Positions 48,707 through 57,601 of a stretch of 64,000 bases of DNA are shown piece by piece. Position 1 is the stretch's first letter; each line of letters opens with the position of its first letter. Both the position numbers and the translations under genes were made by a program. The DNA comes from Wenyingzhuangia heitensis (GTDB lineage Bacteria; Bacteroidota; Bacteroidia; Flavobacteriales; Flavobacteriaceae), in NCBI RefSeq assembly GCF_011762155.1, contig NZ_JAASQL010000001.1:186001-250000 (forward strand), in the 5' to 3' direction. The notes beneath the pieces were generated by a model. That model was given only the letters and a program-made list of their open reading frames with translations. It did no database searches and was not told the origin of the DNA.

Positions 48707-51655
48707 ATGCAAAACAAGGGACTTATCAGATTATTTGCAATCCTTTTCGGATTGGTTAGTTTGTACTCTTTATCTTTTACTTTTTTCGCAAACAAAGTAG
48801 AAAAAGAGGCTAAAACTTACGCATATGCAAATGCAGAGGAAAACAGTGGTAGAGAAATTGCTAGATTAGAGAAGGCTTACTTAGATTCTGTAGCTAACAT
48901 TGAAGGAGTTTTAGGATTTGGAAAATTTACCTACAACGACATTAAAGACAAAGAAATTAACTTAGGTCTAGACTTAAAAGGTGGTATTAACGCTACTTTA
49001 CAAGTATCTGTAAAAGACATTTTAGTTGGATTGTCTAACGACTCTAAAAACCCAGCTTTTAACAAAGCCTTAGAGGCAGCAACTGTTGCTCAAAAAAATT
49101 CATCTCAAAGTTATTTTGAGTTGTTCTACCAAGAATTTGAAAACATAGCTGGAGACACTAAACTGAGCGATCCTTCTATTTTTGGAACTAAAAACTTAAG
49201 AGAAAAAATTAAGTTTAACACCACAAATTCAGAGGCAAAAGAAATTATTGCTAGCGAGATAGATGCATCTATTTCTACAGCTTTTCAAGTATTGCGTTCT
49301 CGTATAGATAAGTTTGGAGTTACACAACCCAACATTCAAAGAATTGGTACTTCTGGTAGAATTTTAATTGAATTGCCAGGTGCTAAAGATGTAGAACGTG
49401 TAAAAAAATTATTACAATCTACTGCAGAATTACAATTTTGGGAAGTACATACAGGACAAGAATTGGTTCAATTTTTAGTAGCTGCCAACCAACAAGTAGC
49501 AGAAACTATTGAAGCTGAAACTCCTGAAAAGAAAGAAACAAAAGAAGGAGACGATTCTATCAACGATTTATTAGGAGATGTTGAAAACGATTCTATCAAC
49601 CAACCTAAAGTAGTTAGCTTGTTTAGCTTTTTACAGCCAACAGGTCAAGCATCTTCTGTAATTGGATATGCTTCTGTAAAAGATACTGCTAAAGTAAATA
49701 GTTACTTAAATAAAAAAGAAGTTAGAGCATTATTAACTGGAGAGTTTAAATACACTAAGTTTTTATGGGATGCAAAATCTAAAGATGATTTTTTATCACT
49801 ATATGCAATAAAGTCTAACAGAAACGACAAAGCTCCTATTGAAGGAGATGTAATTTCTGATGCAAGTCAACAGTTTGACCAATTAGGAGCTAATCCTGAA
49901 GTAAGCATGAGCATGAACGGAAACGGAACAAAATTATGGGCAAAAATGACCTCTGAAAACGAAGGGAAATTTGTTGCTGTAGTTTTAGATGATTACGTTT
50001 ATACTGCACCTAGAGTAAATGATGCTATTACAGGAGGTAGAACTTCTATTTCTGGAAACTTTACTATTGAAGAAGCAACCGATTTAGCTAACGTATTAAA
50101 AGCTGGTAAATTACCTGCTGCTGCTCACATTATTCAATCTGAAGTTGTTGGACCATCATTAGGTCAAGAAGCTATTAGCGCTTCTATGATTTCTTTTGCT
50201 ATTGCAATCTTATTAGTATTAGTTTGGATGATTTTATACTACGGAAAAGCAGGTTGGTACGCAAATGTTGCTTTGTTAGTAAACATCTTATTTATTTTTG
50301 GAGTACTAACATCTTTTGGAGCCGTGTTAACATTACCAGGTATTGCAGGTATTATTTTAACCATTGGTATGTCCGTTGATGCGAACGTTATTATTTTTGA
50401 AAGAATTAAAGAAAACTTGGCAGCAGGTCAGGGAATTGGAGCAGCTATTTCTAACGGGTTTAGTATTAAAGGTGCTTTATCTGCTATTATTGATGCCAAC
50501 ATTACTACTTTGTTAACAGGTGGTATTTTATATATTTTTGGAACAGGACCTATTCAAGGATTTGCTTTCACATTAATCGTAGGTATTTTAACATCATTAT
50601 TTACAGCAATTTTTATTACAAGAATGTTGTTAGATGGAGCTACTACCAAAGGAAAAACATTAGCATTTGCTACTGCAACTACTAAAAAATGGTTTACAAA
50701 TATTAACATAGAATTTTTACAAAAACGCAAACTAGCCTACATCATTTCTGGTGTTGTAATTGTTATTGGTATTGGATCTTTATTTACCAACGGGCTAAAC
50801 TACGGAGTTGATTTTGTTGGAGGTAGAACTTACACAGTCCGTTTTGACAAAGAAGTAAATCCATCAGAAGTTTCGGGATCTTTAAAAGAAATTTTTGGAT
50901 CGGCCCCAGAAGTAAAAACTTACGGATCTAACAACCAGTTAAAAGTTACCACAAAGTACTTAATTGAAGAAGAAGGTGCAGAAGTTGATACTAAAGTTCA
51001 AGTTGCTTTGTTTAACGGATTAAAACAATATTTACCAGCAGGAACAACTATAGAAGACTTTAAAGGAGGTTTTGATGGACAAACAATTGGAGTATTTTCT
51101 TACGCTAAAGTAGAGCCAACAATTGCTGATGATATTAAAGAATCTGCAGGTTTAGCTGTTATTGCATCCTTAATTGGAGTGTTTTTATACATCTTGTTAA
51201 GATTTAAAAAGTGGGAATTCTCTTTAGGAGCTGTAGCCGCTGTATTTCATGATGTATTAGTTGTATTAGCAGTATTCTCATTAACTTATAAGTTAATGCC
51301 ATTTGATATGGAGATTGGACAATCCTTTATTGCAGCAATCTTAACCGTAGTAGGATACTCATTAAACGATACCGTGGTAATATTTGATAGAATTCGTGAA
51401 TTTACAACAGAACACCCAAAGTGGTCTTTCTTAGATGTTGTTAACAAAGGATTAAGTTCTACATTAGGACGTACCATTAACACGTCTATTACTACATTGG
51501 TTGTATTATTAGCCATTTTCTTATTTGGAGGAGACAGCATTAAAGGATTTATGTTTGCATTAATTGTGGGAGTTGTAGTTGGTACTTACTCTTCATTATT
51601 TATTGCATCACCTATTATGTACGACATGGCTAAGAAAAACGCAGATAAAAAATAA
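48707..51655 (+). CDS. secDF: Protein translocase subunit SecDF (fused)
   Basis: Inner-membrane protein of 982 residues in which SecD (about 1-645) and SecF (about 665-982) are fused, as is usual in Bacteroidota. It uses the proton gradient to pull proteins through SecYEG. The SecD part shows LGLDLKGGINATLQV, the P1 periplasmic domain, and GMSVDANVIIFERIKENL in TM4. The SecF part shows GLNYGVDFVGGRTYTVRF and SLNDTVVIFDRIRE. The P1 domain has an acidic insert (about 278-300; KKETKEGDDSINDLLGDVENDS). A terminator follows. Confidence 0.97.
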   Translation: MQNKGLIRLFAILFGLVSLYSLSFTFFANKVEKEAKTYAYANAEENSGREIARLEKAYLDSVANIEGVLGFGKFTYNDIKDKEINLGLDLKGGINATLQVSVKDILVGLSNDSKNPAFNKALEAATVAQKNSSQSYFELFYQEFENIAGDTKLSDPSIFGTKNLREKIKFNTTNSEAKEIIASEIDASISTAFQVLRSRIDKFGVTQPNIQRIGTSGRILIELPGAKDVERVKKLLQSTAELQFWEVHTGQELVQFLVAANQQVAETIEAETPEKKETKEGDDSINDLLGDVENDSINQPKVVSLFSFLQPTGQASSVIGYASVKDTAKVNSYLNKKEVRALLTGEFKYTKFLWDAKSKDDFLSLYAIKSNRNDKAPIEGDVISDASQQFDQLGANPEVSMSMNGNGTKLWAKMTSENEGKFVAVVLDDYVYTAPRVNDAITGGRTSISGNFTIEEATDLANVLKAGKLPAAAHIIQSEVVGPSLGQEAISASMISFAIAILLVLVWMILYYGKAGWYANVALLVNILFIFGVLTSFGAVLTLPGIAGIILTIGMSVDANVIIFERIKENLAAGQGIGAAISNGFSIKGALSAIIDANITTLLTGGILYIFGTGPIQGFAFTLIVGILTSLFTAIFITRMLLDGATTKGKTLAFATATTKKWFTNINIEFLQKRKLAYIISGVVIVIGIGSLFTNGLNYGVDFVGGRTYTVRFDKEVNPSEVSGSLKEIFGSAPEVKTYGSNNQLKVTTKYLIEEEGAEVDTKVQVALFNGLKQYLPAGTTIEDFKGGFDGQTIGVFSYAKVEPTIADDIKESAGLAVIASLIGVFLYILLRFKKWEFSLGAVAAVFHDVLVVLAVFSLTYKLMPFDMEIGQSFIAAILTVVGYSLNDTVVIFDRIREFTTEHPKWSFLDVVNKGLSSTLGRTINTSITTLVVLLAIFLFGGDSIKGFMFALIVGVVVGTYSSLFIASPIMYDMAKKNADKK

Positions 51656-51676
51656 GACACCGTCTATTTACATAAC

Positions 51677-51707
51677 AAAAACCGCTTCATAAATTGAAGC
51701 GGTTTTT
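51677..51707 (+). terminator. Terminator after secDF
   Basis: 13-base arms around AACCGCTTCA/TGAAGCGGTT with a 5-base loop and T run. Confidence 0.9.
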
Positions 51708-51723
51708 TTATACATATTAAAAT

Positions 51724-52260
51724 ATGGACATTAAATTACACAACAAAACATTTGAGCCTTATATAAGCTCCAATACAATTGCAAAAGCGGTTTCTAAAGT
51801 TGCTGATGAAATAAGCAAAGATTATCAAAATGAAATTCCGCTATTTTTAGGCGTTTTAAACGGTTCATTTATGTTTTGTACCGATTTACTAAAACAATAC
51901 AATCACTCTTGTGAAATTAGCTTTATCAAACTAGCATCCTACCAACAAACAAGTTCAACAGGAATCGTAAATCAATTAATTGGTTTAAATGAAGACTTAA
52001 CAAATAGAACTGTAATTATTGTAGAAGATATTGTTGACACAGGAAACACCTTAGAAAAAATAGTATCTCTTTTAAAAGAACATCCCATTAAAGAATTTAA
52101 GGCAGCTAGTCTTTTTTTAAAACCCACGGTTTACAACAAATCTATTCCTATTGATTATGTGGGATTAGAAATTCCTAACGATTTTATATTGGGTTATGGA
52201 TTAGATTACGATGGATTGGGAAGAAACTTAGCCGAAATTTACAAACTAAAAGAAAAATAA
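51724..52260 (+). CDS. hpt: Hypoxanthine phosphoribosyltransferase
   Basis: Type I phosphoribosyltransferase of 178 residues in purine salvage, making IMP or GMP from free base and PRPP; cytoplasmic. The PRPP-binding motif is VIIVEDIVDTGNTL (about 99-112). The flexible-loop region SYQQTSSTGIV and the C-terminal IPNDFILGYGLDYDGLGRNLAEIY are HPRT-typical. It starts 16 bases after the secDF terminator. Confidence 0.94.
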   Translation: MDIKLHNKTFEPYISSNTIAKAVSKVADEISKDYQNEIPLFLGVLNGSFMFCTDLLKQYNHSCEISFIKLASYQQTSSTGIVNQLIGLNEDLTNRTVIIVEDIVDTGNTLEKIVSLLKEHPIKEFKAASLFLKPTVYNKSIPIDYVGLEIPNDFILGYGLDYDGLGRNLAEIYKLKEK

Positions 52261-52294
52261 GATTTCTTTGTTTTAGGAATTCAACTGTTATACG

Positions 52295-52302
52295 TACATT
52301 TG
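52295..52302 (+). promoter_or_regulatory. Candidate adk -7 promoter element
   Basis: TACATTTG matches the consensus exactly, 57 bases before the adk ATG. A CTTTG lies further upstream (52266-52270), at longer than ideal spacing. Confidence 0.45.
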
Positions 52303-52359
52303 CAATCTGTTATTAACTAATTATTATTTCCTGACTTACAGGAATTTAAACATACATAG

Positions 52360-52932
52360 ATGAAAAACATAGTTTTATTTGGACCTCCAGGAGCAGGAAA
52401 AGGAACGCAAGCAGACGTTTTAAAAGACAAATACAATTTGGTACACATATCTACAGGAGATGTGTTTCGTTTTAACATAAAAAATGAAACTGAATTAGGT
52501 CTGTTAGCTAAATCTTATATTGACAACGGAAACTTAGTGCCAGATGAAGTAACTATTAATATGTTAGAGGCTGAGGTTGAAAAAAATTCTGAAGCAAACG
52601 GATTTATTTTTGATGGATTTCCAAGAACAGAATCTCAAGCAGAAGCTTTAGATGCCTTTTTATCTAAAAAAGGAGCTACTATTAATGCAATGATTGCTTT
52701 AGAGGTAGAAGAAGATGTTTTGGTAACTCGTTTGTTAGAAAGAGGAAAAGTATCTGGTCGTGCAGATGACCAAGACGAATCTAAAATTAGAAATCGTTTT
52801 AACGAATACAATACCAAAACAGCTATTGTTAAAGATTACTACGAAAAACAAGACAAATATTACGGAATTAACGGAGTAGGTTCTATTGATGGAATTACTG
52901 CTTTGATTTCTAAAGTGGTAGATTCTTTATAA
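52360..52932 (+). CDS. adk: Adenylate kinase
   Basis: P-loop nucleotide kinase of 190 residues that equilibrates ATP, ADP and AMP; cytoplasmic. The P-loop is GPPGAGKGTQ at residues 8-17, the AMP site includes HISTGDVFR and GFIFDGFPRTESQAEA, and the LID region is the short form without zinc cysteines (RGKVSGRADDQDESKIRNR). Length fits the short-LID type found in Bacteroidota. It is followed by a weak hairpin (52952-52993) and obgE. Confidence 0.96.
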   Translation: MKNIVLFGPPGAGKGTQADVLKDKYNLVHISTGDVFRFNIKNETELGLLAKSYIDNGNLVPDEVTINMLEAEVEKNSEANGFIFDGFPRTESQAEALDAFLSKKGATINAMIALEVEEDVLVTRLLERGKVSGRADDQDESKIRNRFNEYNTKTAIVKDYYEKQDKYYGINGVGSIDGITALISKVVDSL

Positions 52933-52993
52933 GAAATCAACAAAACATATAAAAATAGCTATCAACTTTAGAATTAAGTGGGTAGCTATTTTC

Positions 52994-53001
52994 TATTTTT
53001 G
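52994..53001 (+). promoter_or_regulatory. Candidate obgE -7 promoter element
   Basis: TATTTTTG fits TAnnTTTG, 46 bases before the obgE start. No clear -33 box; confidence is low because the string lies in T-rich sequence that also tails a hairpin. Confidence 0.35.
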
Positions 53002-53047
53002 CACTATTAATTAGGTTTCATCATTTTAGAAACCAAAAGCTATTAAC

Positions 53048-54049
53048 ATGACTGACGGAAATTTTATTGACTATATTAAAATATATGCAGCCTCTGGTAA
53101 AGGAGGTCAAGGTTCTATGCACTTACACAGAGAAAAGTTTGTAGAAAAAGGAGGTCCAGATGGTGGTGATGGTGGTCGTGGTGGACATGTTATTTTAAAA
53201 GGAAATAAAGAAATGTGGACCTTACACCATTTACGTTTCTTAAAACATACCAGAGCAGGACATGGTGGTTCTGGTAGCGCAAGTAGAAGTACCGGTTCTG
53301 ATGGAGAAGACAAATACTTACAAGTCCCATTAGGAACCATAGTTCGTGATGCCGACACTCAAGAAATTTTATTTGAAATTACAGAACACGAACAAGAAAT
53401 TCTTTTATGTGAAGGAGGTAAAGGTGGATTAGGAAACTGGCACTTTAAAAGTTCTACCAATCAAACACCAAGATATGCCCAACCAGGTATGCCTATTGTT
53501 GATGGGTGGTTTCAAATTGAATTAAAAATATTAGCAGATGTTGGTTTGGTTGGATTTCCCAATGCAGGAAAATCAACTTTACTATCTGTTGTTAGTGCAG
53601 CAAAACCAAAAATTGCAGATTATGCATTTACTACCTTAAAACCGAATGTAGGAATTGTAGGATATAGAGATTTTCAAAGCTTTGTAATGGCAGATATTCC
53701 TGGAATTATTGAAGGTGCTAACGAAGGAAAAGGTTTAGGTCATTATTTTTTACGTCATATAGAACGCAACTCTACCTTATTATTTATGATTCCTGCAGAT
53801 TCCGATGACATTAGAACAGACTATAACATTCTATTAAACGAGTTAAAATTACACAACCCGGAATTATTACACAAAGATAGATTGTTAGCCATTACTAAAT
53901 CTGACATGTTAGATGATGAGTTAAGACAAGAAATGGAACAAGAACTTCCTGAAGGTATTAAGACGTTATTTATATCTTCTATTGCCAACATAGGGATTAC
54001 AGAGCTAAAAGACGAACTTTGGTCTATGTTAAATAAAGAAACAGTTTAA
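53048..54049 (+). CDS. obgE: GTPase ObgE
   Basis: Obg GTPase of 333 residues associated with late 50S ribosome assembly and stress signalling. Residues about 5-160 are the Gly-rich Obg fold ([32 protein letters not shown]). G1 is GFPNAGKST, with TTLKPNVG after it, then [16 protein letters not shown] (G3) and TKSDM (G4). The C-terminal OCT extension seen in some bacteria is absent, as is normal for this length. It follows adk and ends in a terminator. Confidence 0.96.
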   Translation: MTDGNFIDYIKIYAASGKGGQGSMHLHREKFVEKGGPDGGDGGRGGHVILKGNKEMWTLHHLRFLKHTRAGHGGSGSASRSTGSDGEDKYLQVPLGTIVRDADTQEILFEITEHEQEILLCEGGKGGLGNWHFKSSTNQTPRYAQPGMPIVDGWFQIELKILADVGLVGFPNAGKSTLLSVVSAAKPKIADYAFTTLKPNVGIVGYRDFQSFVMADIPGIIEGANEGKGLGHYFLRHIERNSTLLFMIPADSDDIRTDYNILLNELKLHNPELLHKDRLLAITKSDMLDDELRQEMEQELPEGIKTLFISSIANIGITELKDELWSMLNKETV

Positions 54050-54051
54050 AA

Positions 54052-54082
54052 AAAAAACCCGATTTTAAAATCGGGATTTTTT
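54052..54082. terminator. Terminator between obgE and PorT-like gene
   Basis: CCCGATTTT/AAAATCGGG stem with A run before and T run after. It lies between convergent genes and touches the end of the minus-strand gene. Confidence 0.85.
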
Positions 54083-54643
54083 TTATAGGTTAATACCTAC
54101 AAATACCTGGTACATGGTATTAAAAGCATCAGTATCTTCATAAGCAGATATTAAACCATGGTAATACCTTACTCCAACCGTTATACCGGGGTTAATAGCA
54201 ATACCTAAACCTCCGTTTATCCCCATATCAAATGTATTGGGTGATGTGGTTTCTGTAGTGCTCCCAAAAAGTAAATCTGTTTCTTCTTTTTTACTAATAT
54301 TCACAGCAAACTGTGGACCAAGCTCAACATATAAAGGTTTTGCAATGTAACCTTTAAACATTAAAGGCACCTGAATATAATCCAGCTTAACCGTTTTAGC
54401 AGCATTATCTTTAAAACCTAATTGAGAATAAATAATTTCTGGTTGAAAAGACAAATGATCTGTTATTTGATGCTCTCCATACACACCAACATGAAACCCG
54501 TTTCTATGATCAACATCGTTATCTGCACTTAACGATGACAAGTTGTAACCCGCTTTAATTCCAAAAAAAGATTTTTTTCCATCTTCTTGTGCAAAAACAG
54601 TAACTCCAACAAATAAGGCAACTAATAAAACTTTAACTTTCAT
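54083..54643 (-). CDS. PorT-type outer-membrane beta-barrel protein
   Basis: Protein of 186 residues with a signal peptide (MKVKVLLVALFVGVTVFAQ). It then follows the OMP_b-brl_2/PorT pattern: FFGIKAGYNLSSLS, GFHVGVYGEHQITDHLSFQPEIIYSQLGFK, DYIQVPLMFKGYI, LYVELGPQFAVNIS, INGGLGIAIN, VGVRYYHGLI and a C-terminal QVFVGINL. Such eight-stranded barrels are abundant in Bacteroidota. PorT itself serves type IX secretion, but this short paralogue cannot be assigned that role. Confidence 0.85.
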   Translation of the reverse strand: MKVKVLLVALFVGVTVFAQEDGKKSFFGIKAGYNLSSLSADNDVDHRNGFHVGVYGEHQITDHLSFQPEIIYSQLGFKDNAAKTVKLDYIQVPLMFKGYIAKPLYVELGPQFAVNISKKEETDLLFGSTTETTSPNTFDMGINGGLGIAINPGITVGVRYYHGLISAYEDTDAFNTMYQVFVGINL

Positions 54644-54701
54644 AATTTTAAATTTTATGGTTAGTAGTTTTTATAATCCAAAAAATATACCAAGAAAAAA
54701 A

Positions 54702-56114
54702 TTACTTATCTATAGGAACCACAATATGCACAGTAGTTCCTTTGTTAGGTTCTGATGATATTCTTAATTCTCCCCCAAAATAATTTACACGTTCTTTCAT
54801 AAAACGCAAACCATTTCCCGTTCCTTCAACTGTATTAGTAACATTTTTAGGATCAAAACCAACACCTTCATCTTCTACTTTTATTTTTAAATAAGAATCT
54901 GTATGGTCTAAAGTAATTAGAATATATTCTGATTCTGAATACTTTAAAGCGTTGTTCACAGCCTCTTGCACAACCCTATATATATTGACCTCTACGTTAT
55001 TATCCAAACGTTTATCAAATTCAGATACGTTTTCGTACAATACTTTATGCCCCGTAAAGTTACCAACCATATTGGTCATTTTTCGAATGGCAGATGCCAC
55101 ACCGTGATCTGTTAATTCTGGTGGTGCCAAACTAAATGTAACTGCTCTAACATCTTTAATCAATTGTCCAAAAACCTCTTTTAAAGAAGTTAAACTTTCT
55201 TCGGCTTTAGTATGGTTTGTCAAATCAATTCCATCAATGTTAAAACGCAATGCCGTTAACATTTGTCCAATACCATCGTGTATATCTTTCGCAATACGTT
55301 TACGTTCATCTTCTTGAGCCGTCATAATTTGCTGAGATAAATCTTTTTGAGATTGTACCTCTGCCACAAATTTACTCCTGCTTACTCTTTGCATTTCTAA
55401 ACCTGCATGTTTACGTTTGGTAATATCATGACACACAATTAATCTACGTTTAGAATTTTTTAGATTGTCCATATTAATAATCGACATTTCAATCCAAAAA
55501 ATTTCTCCTTGGTGGTTGGTCAATCTCAACTCCTTATTCACCAACTCACCCGTTGCTGTAGTTAATATTTTACGGATCTTATGGTGTTGATTGTGTTTAT
55601 AAGTTAAAACCTCCTCAAATTTACGGAACGTTAGATCTTCTTTATGTCCTAAATATTCTTCAAATTTTTTACTGATGTATGCAATTCTATTTTCATCGGT
55701 AATGGTAGCATATAAAACTGCATTGTTTACGGCAAAATTTAATTCTCTAAAACGGAGTAACGTATTTTCTCTAGACGACAAAGGCCTGTCTGAATTGTGT
55801 ACATTATTTTTAATAGCCAACAAATCAGTAATTAAATCTAGATAACTAATATAGGTAGGTCTAATTAATTTAAATAAAATCCACCCTAAGTACCCTAAAA
55901 CAAAAACAGAAATTAAAGCTAAATTAACTTTTAGACTTTTGATATCATCTTGTGTCATTAAGACTGTATTCTCTTTGGATAGTTGATTTTGTATAATGTA
56001 ACTCATCACAATAACAACCACAAACAACAGGAAAAATGCTCCTGAAATTTTGGATCTTCTTTTTTGCAAAATAGATCTTTCCCTATCCGATAAATACGTA
56101 TCTAATAACCCCAT
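54702..56114 (-). CDS. PAS-containing sensor histidine kinase (NarL-system, HisKA_3)
   Basis: Membrane kinase of 470 residues. Two transmembrane segments (about 25-42 and 67-84) bracket a short periplasmic loop. A PAS domain follows (about 125-235; NAVLYATITDENRIAYISKKFEEYLG), then HisKA_3 with the phosphorylated His in ERKRIAKDIHDGIGQMLTALRF (about 278) and a HATPase (VQEAVNNALKYS, VEDEGVGFDP, GNGLRFMKERV). It ends in PNKGTTVHIVVPI. Its partner is almost surely the divergent LuxR-type regulator at 56890. It starts 1 base after the DUF4202 stop. Signal unknown; the tiny periplasmic loop suggests a cytosolic or membrane cue read by PAS. Confidence 0.93.
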   Translation of the reverse strand: MGLLDTYLSDRERSILQKRRSKISGAFFLLFVVVIVMSYIIQNQLSKENTVLMTQDDIKSLKVNLALISVFVLGYLGWILFKLIRPTYISYLDLITDLLAIKNNVHNSDRPLSSRENTLLRFRELNFAVNNAVLYATITDENRIAYISKKFEEYLGHKEDLTFRKFEEVLTYKHNQHHKIRKILTTATGELVNKELRLTNHQGEIFWIEMSIINMDNLKNSKRRLIVCHDITKRKHAGLEMQRVSRSKFVAEVQSQKDLSQQIMTAQEDERKRIAKDIHDGIGQMLTALRFNIDGIDLTNHTKAEESLTSLKEVFGQLIKDVRAVTFSLAPPELTDHGVASAIRKMTNMVGNFTGHKVLYENVSEFDKRLDNNVEVNIYRVVQEAVNNALKYSESEYILITLDHTDSYLKIKVEDEGVGFDPKNVTNTVEGTGNGLRFMKERVNYFGGELRISSEPNKGTTVHIVVPIDK

Positions 56115-56115
56115 A

Positions 56116-56691
56116 TTATGCTAATGCTTTTTGTACCAATGCCAATCCTGTGCTAGAAAAAGGTAGCTGCATTGCTGCCTCGTGTCCTTTTTCAGACATT
56201 TTACCCCAAGTTTTCTGAACAATGTCTATCATTTTTTCTTCGCTATGTTTGGCAGCAAAACCATCAAAGTAAAATTCTAAAAACACCAAACAAATCACAT
56301 CTTCAATTGCTTGTGTTAATTCATTCTTTTTCAATTGTTTTTTTAACAACATCATGGTCACCTCTTCTATCAACTCTTGTTCATAACCTACAGAGCTTAA
56401 TATTTCTTGTGCTTTTTCTGCATGTAGTTTTTTCAATTCATTTCGCCATTTTAAATAACCGACTCTATCCATAGGATAAGAATCTCTAGCTATTTCCCAT
56501 CTGCAAATGTGCTGACATCTAGCTGCTATTTTTAAAGATTCTGGAGCATTTGGCATAAACTCTTCTAACCTACGAGTCATTCTAACACCATAAATATATT
56601 CCTTAGCATAACTTTCTCCTTTATAAACTTCTTTATTAGGGTCTTTTTTGTTTGCCTGATCTATCAATTCTATCGCTTTCTCGTATTTCAT
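56116..56691 (-). CDS. DUF4202 family protein
   Basis: Soluble protein of 191 residues with no signal peptide. MKYEKAIELIDQANKKDPNKE, then YGVRMTRRLEEFMPNAPESLKIAARCQHICRWEIARDSYPMDRVGYLKWRNELKKLHAEKA, match the DUF4202 family. A His-bearing helical pattern (CQHICRWEI, LKKLHA, DVICLVFLEFYF) is reminiscent of HD-domain metal enzymes, but that is a visual impression. It is co-transcribed with the histidine kinase (1 base apart) and divergent from the response regulator. Confidence 0.85.
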   Translation of the reverse strand: MKYEKAIELIDQANKKDPNKEVYKGESYAKEYIYGVRMTRRLEEFMPNAPESLKIAARCQHICRWEIARDSYPMDRVGYLKWRNELKKLHAEKAQEILSSVGYEQELIEEVTMMLLKKQLKKNELTQAIEDVICLVFLEFYFDGFAAKHSEEKMIDIVQKTWGKMSEKGHEAAMQLPFSSTGLALVQKALA

Positions 56692-56889
56692 TATTTAGTA
56701 TTTAATATCACTGTTTTACTATGCCTTATCTATTTATACAAAGTTCGTTAAAAAAGCAACAAATTTTACACAGAAAGCAAAGTAATAGCAAATATTCGAA
56801 AAAATTACGTAGATTTTTTTGTGTATTTACGTAATTTCGTTGTAGTTTTACGTAAAATTTTATTAAGTATCTGATATTATATTAATTAA

Positions 56890-57558
56890 ATGAATCAAAT
56901 TAACATTCTACTCGTTGATGACCACTTACTTGTAAGAAATGGGCTACGTTCTTTACTAGAAAGTGAGCCTAATTTTACTGTTGTTGGAGAAGGTACTAAT
57001 GGACAAGAAGGGGTTGATTTAACACTGGAGTTAAATCCAGATATTTTAATTATAGACGTTAGAATGCCTATAATGAACGGAATAGAAGCTGTTGCTAAAT
57101 TGACCGAAACAGGTACTGCAACTAGATCTATTATTCTGTCTATGCATGACTCTGAAGAATATATTTTAAAAGCTATTTCTGCAGGAGCTAGCGGATATTT
57201 ATTAAAAGACACCAATAAAGATGAATTTGTAAAAGCCATTACAAGTGTACATAACGGTGGAAAATACTTTAGCGGAGACACTACAGATGCTATTGTAAAA
57301 AGTTTGATTAATGGAGTAGGAAGTCAACCTTCTAAACCTAGTCCAATGCAAGCAAACACTGCTGTATCTAAATTAACTAAAAAGGAGTCCGAAATTTTAG
57401 AGTTTATTTTAAACGGATTTACCAATTTAGAAATTGCAGAAAAACTAGGAAAAAGTAAACGTACTATTGAAACACATCGATTTAATTTGATGAAAAAACT
57501 AGACGTTAAAAACCTAGTAGAATTATCTAAAAAAGCTCAAGAATTAGGCTTTCTATAA
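56890..57558 (+). CDS. LuxR/NarL-type response regulator
   Basis: Response regulator of 222 residues. The receiver domain has its acidic pocket in ILLVDDH (residues 6-12), phospho-acceptor Asp56 in DILIIDVRMP and the conserved Lys in GYLLKDTNKDEFV. The C-terminal helix-turn-helix (about 155-220) is of LuxR type: LTKKESEILEFILNGFTNLEIAEKLGKSKRTIETHRFNLMKKL. It is divergent from the DUF4202-kinase pair with 198 bases between, so probably the cognate regulator, and may control that promoter. Confidence 0.94.
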   Translation: MNQINILLVDDHLLVRNGLRSLLESEPNFTVVGEGTNGQEGVDLTLELNPDILIIDVRMPIMNGIEAVAKLTETGTATRSIILSMHDSEEYILKAISAGASGYLLKDTNKDEFVKAITSVHNGGKYFSGDTTDAIVKSLINGVGSQPSKPSPMQANTAVSKLTKKESEILEFILNGFTNLEIAEKLGKSKRTIETHRFNLMKKLDVKNLVELSKKAQELGFL

Positions 57559-57601
57559 CTTTAATTTTATTTTAATAACTTTAGTAAGAAATTAACTTGC
57601 T

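Noticed and set aside
56895-57281. 128-codon minus-strand frame inside the response regulator
   Set aside because: Antisense shadow of a confidently identified receiver domain.
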